The notes beneath the pieces were generated by a model. It did no database searches. It saw only the letters and a program-made list of their open reading frames with translations, and was not told where the DNA came from. Shown here in pieces: positions 1-8,054 of a DNA stretch of 64,000 bases. The position numbers and the translations under genes were made by a program. The first letter of the stretch is position 1; each line of letters starts with the position of its first letter. The stretch comes from Collinsella aerofaciens (GTDB lineage Bacteria; Actinomycetota; Coriobacteriia; Coriobacteriales; Coriobacteriaceae): assembly GCF_002736145.1 (NCBI RefSeq), contig NZ_CP024160.1, positions 62,001-126,000 on the forward strand, written 5' to 3'.

Positions 1-85
1 ACAGGTCGCTCATATCGCCGCCCGTGGCAGCGCCCAAAAACTCGCTTTTGGCTTTTGACCAGGCGGCTCGCTTTTTGCTCCCCAT
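1..85 (-). CDS. Possible 5' end of a gene running off the left edge
   Basis: An open frame on the minus strand starts with ATG at 85 and stays open to the window edge. Its first residues (MGSKKRAAWSKAKSEF...) are basic, then Gly/Ala-rich. A purine-rich stretch lies about 11 bases upstream, which is a weak ribosome site. Only 28 codons are visible, so no family can be named. It would be transcribed divergently from the acetyltransferase at 160, with the inverted repeat at 110-141 between them. Confidence 0.35.
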   Translation of the reverse strand, partial: MGSKKRAAWSKAKSEFLGAATGGDMSDL

Positions 86-109
86 CTGCTTCGCGCCCCT
101 CTCCAAACG

Positions 110-141
110 TTGGTATCATTGCTCAATCAAAGTGATACCAA
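110..141. repeat. Inverted repeat TTGGTATCA-N14-TGATACCAA, possible operator
   Basis: Two perfect 9-base arms flank a 14-base loop, between two divergent reading frames and 19 bases before the acetyltransferase start. The position suits a shared operator. No regulator is recognisable nearby. The half-site resembles the TTGGTATAACT repeats at 2990-3020. Confidence 0.4.
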
Positions 142-159
142 TAAACGTGAGGTCGCCGC

Positions 160-651
160 GTGATGATCAGAAAAACCCTCGATACCGACATTCCCGCCGT
201 CATGGCTATCTATGACGCGGCCCGCGCCTTTATGCGCGCGCATGGTAACACCACGCAGTGGCCCGAGGGCGCGCCTTCGGCCGAGCAGCTCAAAAGCGAT
301 ATCGCCGCGGGCGGTAGCTATGTGTGCGAGGAAGACGGACGCGTGGTGGCGACGTTTGCCTTTCTGCCGGGGCCGGACAGTTCCTACGATGTGATCGAGG
401 ACGGCCAGTGGCACAGCGACGCCCCGTACGCCGTGCTGCACCGCGTGGCATCCGACGGTACCACGCATGGCGTCGCGGCTGCGATGTTTGCCTTTGCCAA
501 GGAACGCATCGACCATCTGCGTATCGACACACACCAAGACAACCTGCCTATGCAGGGCGCCATCGCCAAGGCCGGGTTTAAGCGCGCTGGTATCGTATAT
601 GTGTCGGACGGTACGCCGCGTGTCGCGTTTGATTGGCTGCGCGAGGCGTAG
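160..651 (+). CDS. GNAT family N-acetyltransferase
   Basis: A 163-residue protein of the GNAT fold, which transfers an acetyl group from acetyl-CoA to an amine. The acceptor is unknown. The N-terminus (IRKTLDTDIPAVMAIYDAAR) is the usual first strand and helix. The C-terminal half has the family's last strands (LRIDTHQDNLPMQGAIAKAGFKRAGIVYV). The signature Q/R-x-x-G-x-G/A loop is weak (VASDGTTHGVAAAM). The first codon is GTG at 160 with ATG directly after it; GAGG lies 7-10 bases upstream, so either could be used. It is a single gene with a hairpin about 35 bases after the stop. Confidence 0.85.
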   Translation: MMIRKTLDTDIPAVMAIYDAARAFMRAHGNTTQWPEGAPSAEQLKSDIAAGGSYVCEEDGRVVATFAFLPGPDSSYDVIEDGQWHSDAPYAVLHRVASDGTTHGVAAAMFAFAKERIDHLRIDTHQDNLPMQGAIAKAGFKRAGIVYVSDGTPRVAFDWLREA

Positions 652-685
652 GAGCCAAGGCACGTATCATCACCCAGCTCAAATA

Positions 686-713
686 AAAAATGGCCCCGAG
701 TGGGGACATTTTT
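686..713 (+). terminator. Hairpin terminator after the GNAT gene
   Basis: A-run, ATGGCCCC, GAGT loop, GGGGACAT and a T-run form a symmetric hairpin 34 bases after the acetyltransferase stop. The A and T runs on both sides would let it work in either direction. Confidence 0.7.
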
Positions 714-956
714 GGTAAAACGCGTCGTTGTGGGACTCGCATTGTTACCGCCTCAGATGAGACCGGGCGGGCAAAAGGGGAGGTGCCGGCTTTCGCAAGG
801 CGCGAACCTACGAAAATCGCTGCGCGGCAACGCGGGGCGATGAGCTCGGTCGGGGGATAGGGCCCGCTTCGCCCGCCGGCCCGTAAATTGTATCATCCAG
901 TGTGGAACGAGGATGCCCGTTGCCGCGTGCGATGGGCTTGCAATAAGAGGAGAGCC
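714..956 (+). other. 243-base leader region before the translation GTPase, no gene seen
   Basis: No convincing gene is visible here. A TATCAT element near 891 could be a -10 box for the GTPase gene. One short frame beginning ATG near 757 runs 28 codons, but it has no clear ribosome site and I do not call it. A strong AGAGGAGAG ribosome site lies just before the ATG at 957. Confidence 0.4.
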
Positions 957-2960
957 ATGTCGAAGCAAGCGGTCGTTGGAATCTTGGCGCATGTCGATGC
1001 CGGCAAGACCACGCTGGCCGAGGCCATGCTGTTCAACGCGGGTCGCATTCGCAAGCGCGGCCGCGTGGACGATGGCGATTCGCATCTGGATACGAACGCG
1101 ATCGAGCGCGAGCGCGGCATTACGATCTTCTCGTCGCAGGCCGTGCTCGACCACGGCGATACCCACGTCATGCTCGTGGATGCACCAGGGCATGTCGATT
1201 TTTCTGCCGAGGCAGAGCGCACGCTGCGCGCGCTCGACTATGCGATTTTGGTTGTGGGCGCCAACGATGGCGTGCAGGGGCACACCGAAACCCTGTGGCG
1301 CCTGCTTGCGCGCTATGACATCCCGACGTTCATCTTTATCAGCAAGATCGATTTGGAGAATCCCGGTCGCGATGTTTTGCTGGCACAGCTGGGGCAACGT
1401 CTTTCCGAAGGCTGCCTGGATGCCAACGAGCTGCTGACGGGCGGTGCCGTTCAGGAGGATGCTGCTGCGTTGGACGAGGCGGCACTCGAGGAGTTTCTTG
1501 AAGCGGGTGAGCTTTCTGTCGCAACGCTGTCGCGCATGGTTGCCGAGCGCAAGCTCTTTCCCTGCTTTGCCGGCTCGGCGCTCAAGGACCAAGGCGTGGA
1601 CGAGCTGCTGGATGGCATATGCGCGCTGATGCGTGAACAGGCGTGGCTCCCGGAGTTTGCCGCGCGCGTCTACCGCGTGAGCCGCGGGGATCGTGGCGAG
1701 CGCTTGGCTTGGGTTAAAGTGACCGGCGGCACGCTGCATGCCAAGCAGGTGATTGGCGGACGTTCCGGTGCCGAGGCATGGGAGCAGAAGGTCGATCAGG
1801 TACGCATCTATAACGGCGAGAAGTATGAGCTTGCCCAAGAAGTTGCTGCTGGCGGTATTTGTGCCGTGACGGGTCTTGCGCACGTTCGCCCGGGGGACGC
1901 CCTGGGCGCGGAGCCCGCGGGCGATGCGCCCGTCATTGCGCCGGTTCTCACCTATACGGTGCTTCCGGGCGAACACGATGTCCATGCGGTGTTCAAAGCA
2001 TTGACTGAGTTGGCGGACGAGGATCCCATGCTCGGCGTAAGCTGGAATACGCATCTTGAGCAGATTCATTTGCAGTTGATGGGCGCCGTGCAGCTCGAGG
2101 TCGTGCAGCGGGTGTTGGCCGATCGCTTTGGCCTTTCGGTTGCGTTTGAGTCTGGCGGCATTCTCTATAAGGAGACTATTTCGCAGCCGGTCGAGGGCGT
2201 AGGCCACTTTGAGCCACTGCGCCACTATGCCGAGGTGCATCTACGCCTGGAGCCGTTGCCAGCGGGTTCGGGCGTGCAGTTTGGTACCGTGACCTCGACC
2301 GACGAGCTCGATCTTAACTGGCAGCGTTTGGCACTCACCAACGCCATGGAGCGCAATCACCTGGGCGTGCTGACCGGCTCGCCCATCACCGATGTGCGCA
2401 TTACGCTCATGGGCGGCCGTGCGCATGCCAAACATACCGAGGGCGGCGATTATCGCCAGGCCACGTACCGCGCGATTCGCCAGGGTTTGATGCAGGCGCG
2501 CGAGGCCGGCGCGGCGGTGCTGTTGGAGCCGTGGTATCGCTTTGAGCTCGAGGTGCCGGGGGAGTGCGTGGGTCGGGCGCTCTCGGATGCCACGCGCATG
2601 GGTGCCGAGTACGAGCCGCCGACAATGACAGGCGACCGGGCGAAGCTTGTGGGTCGTGTACCGGCATCAGAGGTGCAGGATTACGCGCTGGAGGTGGCTG
2701 CCTACACGAGTGGTCGTGGGCATCTGTACCTGGAGTTCGCCGGCTATGCGGCATGCCATGATGCCGAGCGCGTAATCGAGACGGCCGCCTATGAGCCCGA
2801 GGCCGATCTGCCCAACACGCCCGACTCGGTCTTTTGCTCTCACGGCGCCGGTTACACGGTCAAATGGTACGACGTACCCGCCGCGGCACACGTAAAGGTC
2901 GATCCCAGCACCTTCCGCCCCTGGCGAGCAGCAGACGCCGAGTTTTTCGGCCACATGTGA
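957..2960 (+). CDS. TetM/EF-G-like translation GTPase, uncharacterised subfamily
   Basis: A 667-residue translational GTPase. The G domain shows GILAHVDAGKTT (P loop), RGITI (switch I), DAPGHVDF (G3) and SKIDLE in place of the usual NKxD (G4). EF-G-like domains II-V follow, and the C-terminal segment has YTSGRGHLYLEF, the counterpart of the ribosomal-protection-protein loop. It should act on the ribosome like TetM/TetO or EF-G. The tail (NTPDSVFCSHGAGYTVKW) belongs, from memory, to a chromosomal subfamily common in Firmicutes and Actinobacteria, so drug resistance should not be assumed. ATG 957 is preferred over upstream frames because of the AGAGGAGAG site. The stop overlaps a palindrome. 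Confidence 0.85.
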   Translation: MSKQAVVGILAHVDAGKTTLAEAMLFNAGRIRKRGRVDDGDSHLDTNAIERERGITIFSSQAVLDHGDTHVMLVDAPGHVDFSAEAERTLRALDYAILVVGANDGVQGHTETLWRLLARYDIPTFIFISKIDLENPGRDVLLAQLGQRLSEGCLDANELLTGGAVQEDAAALDEAALEEFLEAGELSVATLSRMVAERKLFPCFAGSALKDQGVDELLDGICALMREQAWLPEFAARVYRVSRGDRGERLAWVKVTGGTLHAKQVIGGRSGAEAWEQKVDQVRIYNGEKYELAQEVAAGGICAVTGLAHVRPGDALGAEPAGDAPVIAPVLTYTVLPGEHDVHAVFKALTELADEDPMLGVSWNTHLEQIHLQLMGAVQLEVVQRVLADRFGLSVAFESGGILYKETISQPVEGVGHFEPLRHYAEVHLRLEPLPAGSGVQFGTVTSTDELDLNWQRLALTNAMERNHLGVLTGSPITDVRITLMGGRAHAKHTEGGDYRQATYRAIRQGLMQAREAGAAVLLEPWYRFELEVPGECVGRALSDATRMGAEYEPPTMTGDRAKLVGRVPASEVQDYALEVAAYTSGRGHLYLEFAGYAACHDAERVIETAAYEPEADLPNTPDSVFCSHGAGYTVKWYDVPAAAHVKVDPSTFRPWRAADAEFFGHM

Positions 2961-2986
2961 CAAAGGGACAGTTCTTTTGTCACATG
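2954..2986. repeat. GGGACAG-core palindrome overlapping the GTPase stop codon
   Basis: Arms CATGTGACAAA and TTTGTCACATG surround a GGGACAG core. The stop codon TGA of the upstream gene lies inside the left arm. The same palindrome type recurs at 4172, 4781 and 7329. Confidence 0.8.
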
Positions 2987-2989
2987 CTA

Positions 2990-3020
2990 TTGGTATAACT
3001 CGGTACAAGTTGGTATAACT
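2990..3020 (+). promoter_or_regulatory. Tandem direct repeat TTGGTATAACT, 20-base period
   Basis: TTGGTATAACT occurs at 2990-3000 and again at 3010-3020, 34 bases before the ATPase start. The 20-base spacing is about two helical turns, as expected for a dimeric regulator's direct-repeat operator. Each copy also contains TATAAC, which could serve as a -10 box. Confidence 0.45.
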
Positions 3021-3053
3021 GTGGATAACGTTTGCCAATCCGAGGAGGCCGGC

Positions 3054-4172
3054 ATGAATCCAAATCCCTTTAAGCCGACGGCAGGCAAGCGGCCCCCGAT
3101 GCTCATCGGTCGCGAGTCGGTCGTCGAAGATTTCGAGGAAGGGCTCGATAACGGCGCCGGAGCGCCGGGCAGGCTCATGCTCATTACGGGAAACCGCGGC
3201 TGCGGCAAGACGGTTCTCCTGCGGGAGCTGCAACGTCTAGCCAATGAGCGCGGATGGGCGGTTGTCTCCGATTCTGCTTCGCTTGGCTTGTGCGATCGCC
3301 TGGCCGACGCGCTTCGCTCGAATAAACCCGTTGTGACGTCAATGGAGTTTGGGCCGTCGTTTGGTCGGATGTCGGTCGAGGCGGCTCGGGCAAAGGGCGA
3401 GACGCTACGGGGGCTGGTCAACGAGCGCCTCAAGAAGCTCGGTCCAGGCAAGGGCATCCTGTTTGCGATTGACGAGGCGCAATCTGCGTCAATCGAGGAA
3501 CTGGCGGCTCTTGCCGTTCTCTATCAGCAGGTGCTCGGAGATCAGGATGCTACGGGCCTGTCCGATAGCGACCAGCGCGGTCTTGCGCTGGTATTTGCCG
3601 GCTTGCCCAGTATGGTTGACGACCTGCTCGAAGAGCCGAGCGTGACGTTTTTGCGCCGTGCTCAGCAGCGTGCGCTGGGGGCGATTTCTTTGCCCAAGGT
3701 GCGCGATTCATATGTCCAGACGGTCAAGGACGCTGGTCTTTACGTTGATGCGGAGACGGCGGACCTTGCGGCGCGCAAGAGTATGGGGCATCCCTACATG
3801 GTCCAGCTGGTGGGATATTACATGTGGCGCTCTGCTGTCCGGCGCAACTCGCAGGTCATTGAAAGGCGCGATGTCGAGGATGGCCATGCGGATGCCGTCT
3901 CCGAGTTCTACGAAGCGGTCGATGCGCCCCTGTATTACGGGCTGCGCAGTCCACAGCGCCTTTTTATCGAGGCCATGGCTACTGACGAGGGTAAGCCGAC
4001 GCGCATGGCGGATATCATTGAGCGCTGCGATCGCACTCAGAGCTGGGCGAGTAAATATCGCGCAAGCCTGATTCGCGAGCGCGTCATCGAGGCCGCCGGA
4101 TACGGCCTTGTGCGGTTTACCGTGCCCATGCTGGGCGAGTACATTCGCGATCGCATTTTATGGCACGAGTAA
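3054..4172 (+). CDS. AAA/Orc1-like ATPase with C-terminal winged helix
   Basis: A 372-residue P-loop ATPase. Residues about 45-52 are GNRGCGKT (Walker A), followed by FAIDEAQSA (Walker B, about residue 135) and LVFAGLPSMVDDL (sensor 1 region). The C-terminal 80 residues (LRSPQRLFIEAMATDEGKPTRMADIIERC...) look like a winged-helix DNA-binding domain. This is the architecture of the archaeal-type Orc1/Cdc6-like or MNS-type ATPases, whose roles in bacteria are mostly unknown. A GTG at 3021 is also in frame, but GAGGAGG lies just before ATG 3054. It has no functional partner in an operon. A hairpin starts directly at its stop codon. Confidence 0.8.
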   Translation: MNPNPFKPTAGKRPPMLIGRESVVEDFEEGLDNGAGAPGRLMLITGNRGCGKTVLLRELQRLANERGWAVVSDSASLGLCDRLADALRSNKPVVTSMEFGPSFGRMSVEAARAKGETLRGLVNERLKKLGPGKGILFAIDEAQSASIEELAALAVLYQQVLGDQDATGLSDSDQRGLALVFAGLPSMVDDLLEEPSVTFLRRAQQRALGAISLPKVRDSYVQTVKDAGLYVDAETADLAARKSMGHPYMVQLVGYYMWRSAVRRNSQVIERRDVEDGHADAVSEFYEAVDAPLYYGLRSPQRLFIEAMATDEGKPTRMADIIERCDRTQSWASKYRASLIRERVIEAAGYGLVRFTVPMLGEYIRDRILWHE

Positions 4173-4202
4173 TGTGACAAAGGGACAGTCCCTTTGTCAC
4201 AT
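4172..4202. repeat. Perfect 29-base palindrome at the ATPase stop codon
   Basis: Perfect 14-base arms (TGTGACAAAGGGAC and its complement) are separated by a single A. It begins at the last base of the stop codon. It is the cleanest copy of the GGGACAG family in the window. Confidence 0.85.
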
Positions 4203-4225
4203 CGATGTCTGAGAGAGGTCAAAAC

Positions 4226-4780
4226 ATGGTGATTCATACCGAGCGTTTGACGCTTCGTCCGTGGCGCGAGACGGATGCGGCGAGCCTGTTTGCATATGCG
4301 AGCGATCCGGACGTGGGGCCGGCTGCGGGTTGGCCGCCCCATCGAAGCATTGAGGAGAGCAGGGAGATCATTCGGACAGTCTTTGCGGCACCCCATACCT
4401 TTGCCGTTTGCCTGGCTGCGACAGATGAGCCCGTGGGTAGTATCGGACTCATGCCATCTCTCTGCGAGTCAAACCGTCGAGATGACGGTCTCGAACTCGA
4501 AGTGGGCTATTGGATCGCCAAGCCATTCTGGGGCCGAGGCTTTGCTCCCGAGGCAGTGCGAGCCATGCAGCGTTATGCGTTCGAAACGCTTGGCTGTAAG
4601 GCGCTTTGGTGCGGATACTATGAGGGCAATGACAAGTCGTTACGCGTTCAGCAAAAGTGTGGATTCGCGCCGCATCACGTTGAGCGCGATATGCCCTGCG
4701 AGCTTATGGGCGATGTGCGTACCGAGTGCTTTACGTATTTGACCTGCGAAGACTGGCGCAGGCGAGCACAGTGCGAGTAA
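4226..4780 (+). CDS. RimJ/RimL-type GNAT acetyltransferase
   Basis: A 184-residue acetyltransferase of the RimJ/RimL group. The hallmarks are TERLTLRPWRETDAASLFAYASDP at the N-terminus, LEVGYWIAKPFWGRGFAPEAVRAM (acetyl-CoA loop, G-R-G-F-A) and NDKSLRVQQKCGF near the end. Members acetylate protein N-termini or small amines; the acceptor here is unknown. ATG 4205 is also in frame, but the AGAGAGGT site fits ATG 4226 better. Palindromes flank the gene on both sides. Confidence 0.85.
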   Translation: MVIHTERLTLRPWRETDAASLFAYASDPDVGPAAGWPPHRSIEESREIIRTVFAAPHTFAVCLAATDEPVGSIGLMPSLCESNRRDDGLELEVGYWIAKPFWGRGFAPEAVRAMQRYAFETLGCKALWCGYYEGNDKSLRVQQKCGFAPHHVERDMPCELMGDVRTECFTYLTCEDWRRRAQCE

Positions 4781-4809
4781 CGTGACAAAGGGACAGTCCC
4801 TTTGCCACG
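4781..4809. repeat. GGGACAG-core palindrome directly after the GNAT stop
   Basis: CGTGACAAAGGGAC, a single A, and the near-complementary GTCCCTTTGCCACG. It starts on the base after the stop codon and ends 23 bases before the UvrA-like start. One mismatched pair (A against C) distinguishes it from the copy at 4172. Confidence 0.8.
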
Positions 4810-4832
4810 TTCGGCTAACAGGAAGGGGAGCG

Positions 4833-7325
4833 ATGACGGTGTCGCAACAACCAAGTGCTATCGAGGTGCGCGGTGCACGTGTCCACAACCTCAAGGACAT
4901 CGATATCGATATTCCGCTGGGAAGGCTCGTGGGCATTGCCGGCGTGTCGGGCTCGGGCAAGAGTTCGCTGGCGCTGGGAGTTCTTTATGCCGAGGGCTCG
5001 CGCCGCTATCTAGAGGCGCTCAGCACCTATACCCGTCGCCGTCTGACGCAGGCCGAGCATGCCCAGGTGGATGAAGTGCTGCATGTGCCGGCGGCGCTCG
5101 CATTGCATCAGCGCCCCAGCGTACCGGGTGTGCGCTCGACCTTTGGCACCATGACCGAGCTCAACAACAGCCTGCGTCTGCTCTTTAGCCGCTGCGCCCA
5201 TCACGTGTGCCCGCACTGCGGGGCGCGTGTGGAGCCGAGCCTTAATGTGGCTGCAGGCCTGTCGCTCGCATGTCCCGCATGCGGCCGCGAGTTCTACGCC
5301 CCGAGCGCCGAGGACCTTGCCTTTAACAGCGGCGGTGCGTGTCCCACCTGCGGCGGCACCGGTGTCATGCGCGAGGTGGACGAAGCGAGCCTGGTGCCCG
5401 ACGAGTCAAAGACTATCAACGAGGGCGCAGTGCTTCCCTGGGGCACGCTCATGTGGGACCTGATGAAGCAGGTGGCCGGCGAGATGGGCGTGCGCACCGA
5501 CGTGCCGTTTAACCAGCTCACGCCTCAAGAGCGCGACATCGTGTTCCATGGTCCGGCGGTTAAGAAGCACATTCTCTACGTTCCCAAAAACGGCGAGGGC
5601 GCCACGCCGCTCGACTTCACCTATTACAACGCCGTCTATACCGTTGAGAATGCGCTCGCCAAAGTTAAGGACGATAAGGGCTTAAAACGCGTTGCGCGCT
5701 TTTTGCGCGAGGGAGCATGCCGCGATTGCGGCGGCACGCGTCTCTCCGAGGCTGCGCGCCAGCCCCAGGTGCGCGGTATCAATTTGGCGCAGGCGGCTGC
5801 CATGACGTTGGGCGAGGCGATTGAGTGGGTGCGCGGCGTGCCCGCATCCTTGCCGACCGAGATGCAGCCCATGGCAGTGGATATCTGCGGTTCGTTTTTG
5901 AGCACGGCTCGTCGCCTGGTCGACCTGGGGCTCGATTACCTTTCGCTCGATCGCGCCGGCGCCACGCTCTCCACAGGTGAGCGCCAGCGCGTGCAACTCG
6001 CCCGCGTGGTGCGCAACCGGTCGACAGGTGTGCTCTATGTGCTGGACGAGCCCTCGATCGGCTTGCATCCTGCCAATGTCGACGGCTTGGTGGGCGTAAT
6101 GCGCGATCTGGTGGATGACGGCAACACCGTGGTCGTTGTCGACCACGATACGCGCGTACTGGCGGAAGCCGATTATCTGGTCGAGATGGGCCCCGTTGCC
6201 GGAGCGGGCGGCGGTAATGTGATCGCCGCCGGTACGGTGGATGAGGTCGAGCAATCGCAGGGTAGCCGCATCGCACCGTTTTTGCGCGCAGACCCCAAGC
6301 GCTTGCGGCCGCAGGTGGCTGACGACGAAATGTTCGACCAGGGCCATATCCGCATGGCGACCGATACCATCCATACCGTCAAACCGCTCGAAGTCGATAT
6401 CCCGCGCGGTCGCTTGGTCGCGGTGACGGGCGTTTCGGGTTCGGGTAAGACGACGTTGGTGCTCGAGACACTCATTCCGGCGCTCAAGGCGCAGGCAGCT
6501 GGCGAGCGCCTGCCGGGGCACGTGCGTTGGATCGATGCCGAGGGCATCGCGCGCGCCAACCTGATTGATGCCACGCCCATCGGCGCCAACGTGCGCTCGA
6601 CGGTGGCAACCTATGCCGACATCCATGATGAGCTGCGCCGCGCCTTTGCCCGTACGCCCGAGGCTAAGGCGGCGGGATACAAGGCGGGCGCCTTTAGCTA
6701 CAACACCGGTGCCTTGCGCTGCCCTACGTGCGACGGCACGGGCTCGATATCGCTCGACGTGCAGTTTTTGCCCGATGTTGAGATCGTCTGTCCCACATGC
6801 CGCGGCTCTCGCTATGCAGACGCGGCTTCGCATATCCATCGCGAGGGCAAGGACGGGAGCCTACTTACGTTGCCGCAGCTCATGGACATGAGTGTGGACG
6901 AGGCCCTCGACGCCACACTGGGACTCAAGAAGGTCCAGACGCGCTTGCAGACCTTGCACGACCTGGGCTTGGGCTATCTCACACTTGGTGAGCCCACGCC
7001 GGCGCTTTCGGGCGGCGAGGCACAGCGTCTTAAGCTCGCGAGCGAGATGGGTCGTGTGCAGGATGATGCCGTGTTTGTGTTTGACGAGCCCACGATTGGT
7101 CTGCATCCGCTCGATGTTCAGGTACTGCTGAGTGTGTTCGACGGCCTTGTTGCCAAGGGCGCCACGGTTGTCGTGATCGAACACGATCTCGACCTTATCC
7201 GTAACGCCGATTATGTGATCGACATGGGCCCGGGCGGTGGCGACGCCGGCGGGCAAATCGTCTGCGCCGGCACGCCGAGCGACATCGCGGCCTGCTCCAA
7301 GAGCATCACCGGCCGCTACCTATAA
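4833..7325 (+). CDS. UvrA-like ABC ATPase, short paralogue
   Basis: An 830-residue protein with two ABC ATPase halves, as in the DNA damage sensor UvrA (normally about 940 residues). The first Walker A is GVSGSGKSS near residue 35, with LSTGERQR as the first signature. The second Walker A is GVSGSGKTT near residue 540, with LSGGEAQR. Cys-rich zinc modules are present (CPHCG...CPACG, CPTCGGTG, CPTCDGTGS...CPTCRGS). The length and divergent first signature place it with class II UvrA/UvrA2-type proteins, linked in streptomycetes to drug tolerance, rather than housekeeping UvrA; that is inference. The start at 4833 follows AGGAAGGGGAG; the in-frame GTG at 4782 lies inside the palindrome. Confidence 0.85.
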   Translation: MTVSQQPSAIEVRGARVHNLKDIDIDIPLGRLVGIAGVSGSGKSSLALGVLYAEGSRRYLEALSTYTRRRLTQAEHAQVDEVLHVPAALALHQRPSVPGVRSTFGTMTELNNSLRLLFSRCAHHVCPHCGARVEPSLNVAAGLSLACPACGREFYAPSAEDLAFNSGGACPTCGGTGVMREVDEASLVPDESKTINEGAVLPWGTLMWDLMKQVAGEMGVRTDVPFNQLTPQERDIVFHGPAVKKHILYVPKNGEGATPLDFTYYNAVYTVENALAKVKDDKGLKRVARFLREGACRDCGGTRLSEAARQPQVRGINLAQAAAMTLGEAIEWVRGVPASLPTEMQPMAVDICGSFLSTARRLVDLGLDYLSLDRAGATLSTGERQRVQLARVVRNRSTGVLYVLDEPSIGLHPANVDGLVGVMRDLVDDGNTVVVVDHDTRVLAEADYLVEMGPVAGAGGGNVIAAGTVDEVEQSQGSRIAPFLRADPKRLRPQVADDEMFDQGHIRMATDTIHTVKPLEVDIPRGRLVAVTGVSGSGKTTLVLETLIPALKAQAAGERLPGHVRWIDAEGIARANLIDATPIGANVRSTVATYADIHDELRRAFARTPEAKAAGYKAGAFSYNTGALRCPTCDGTGSISLDVQFLPDVEIVCPTCRGSRYADAASHIHREGKDGSLLTLPQLMDMSVDEALDATLGLKKVQTRLQTLHDLGLGYLTLGEPTPALSGGEAQRLKLASEMGRVQDDAVFVFDEPTIGLHPLDVQVLLSVFDGLVAKGATVVVIEHDLDLIRNADYVIDMGPGGGDAGGQIVCAGTPSDIAACSKSITGRYL

Positions 7326-7328
7326 CCG

Positions 7329-7361
7329 AATGTGACAAAGGGACAGTTCCTTGGTCACATT
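7329..7361. repeat. GGGACAG-core palindrome between convergent uvrA-like gene and trmL
   Basis: Arms AATGTGAC and GTCACATT with a GGGACAG core, starting 3 bases after the UvrA-like stop. The right arm contains the trmL stop codon on the other strand. It probably serves as a bidirectional end signal. Confidence 0.75.
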
Positions 7362-7954
7362 CCCGGAAAGCCTGTTTGGCGCAGGGCTTCGTAGAGGACG
7401 ATGGCGGCGCTGTTGGAGAGGTTGAGTGCGCTGATGCGGTAGTCGTCCGGGTCGACGAAGTTGCCGCAGATATCCTGCCGAAGGATGGCCTCGTGGCTGT
7501 CTTCGGTATGCCCCAACGATTCCTCGTGGGCTTCCCAAGCCTCGGCGTTATCGAGTGAGTCGCAATCGCGCAGCATCGGGATGCGCTCGCAGCGCTCGGG
7601 CGCCGCGGCAAGCAGTGGCTCGGGAATCCCCGAGCTCTCGCTGCCAAAGACCAAAAAGTCACCGTCGCGGTAGGTACTTTGCGCATAGGTGCGGCGCGCC
7701 TTTTTGGTCAGCAGATGCAGGCGCTCGTCGGCGGGGGAGAGACCGTTGCGCGCAAGGAAATCCTCCCAGCCGGCATAGGTCGTCACGTCCAAATTCTGCC
7801 AGTAGCCCAGGCCGGCGCGACGTATCGTCTTGTCGTCGAGCGAAAAGCCCAGTGGCTCCACCAGATGCAGATGGGCGCCGGTGACCACGCAGGTACGGCC
7901 GATATTGCCCGTATTGGCCGGAATCTCGGGCGCATACAGCACAATGTTGAACAT
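7355..7954 (-). CDS. trmL: tRNA (cytidine/uridine-34-2'-O)-methyltransferase TrmL
   Basis: A 199-residue SPOUT methyltransferase. The N-terminal MFNIVLYAPEIPANTGNIGRTC and the C-terminal LNLSNSAAIVLYEALRQ are TrmL hallmarks. FGSESSGIP is the knotted SAM-binding loop. TrmL methylates the ribose of the wobble base in certain leucine tRNAs. ATG 7954 has AGGAGA at the right distance; the in-frame extension to 8002 lies in the palindrome upstream and is not used. The gene stands alone and converges on the UvrA paralogue. Confidence 0.9.
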   Translation of the reverse strand: MFNIVLYAPEIPANTGNIGRTCVVTGAHLHLVEPLGFSLDDKTIRRAGLGYWQNLDVTTYAGWEDFLARNGLSPADERLHLLTKKARRTYAQSTYRDGDFLVFGSESSGIPEPLLAAAPERCERIPMLRDCDSLDNAEAWEAHEESLGHTEDSHEAILRQDICGNFVDPDDYRISALNLSNSAAIVLYEALRQTGFPGM

Positions 7955-7977
7955 GAATCTCCTTGGCTCAGAACGAA

Positions 7978-8016
7978 AAACCACCACGAAGGGGACAGGC
8001 ACCTTCGTGGTGGTTT
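7978..8016. repeat. ACCACCAC-arm palindrome with GGGGACAGG core
   Basis: Perfect 15-base arms (AAACCACCACGAAGG and its complement) around a 9-base loop GGACAGGCA. It lies between trmL and the CobW-type gene. Related copies lie at 45250 and 46083. Confidence 0.8.
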
Positions 8017-8054
8017 GGCGGTTACGTAGGCGGAAAATGCCCGCTTGGATAAAC

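Noticed and set aside
753-2240. A 495-codon minus-strand frame opposite the translation GTPase
   Set aside because: It is the antisense of a GTPase with clear motifs; its translation is low in family features and rich in His and Arg, as expected of a GC-rich shadow.
957-2960. Calling the GTPase a tetracycline resistance determinant
   Set aside because: Family resemblance only; subfamily tail and lone chromosomal context do not support it.
5682-6839. A 385-codon minus-strand frame opposite the UvrA-like gene
   Set aside because: Shadow of the UvrA-like gene, whose two ABC cores and zinc modules are certain.
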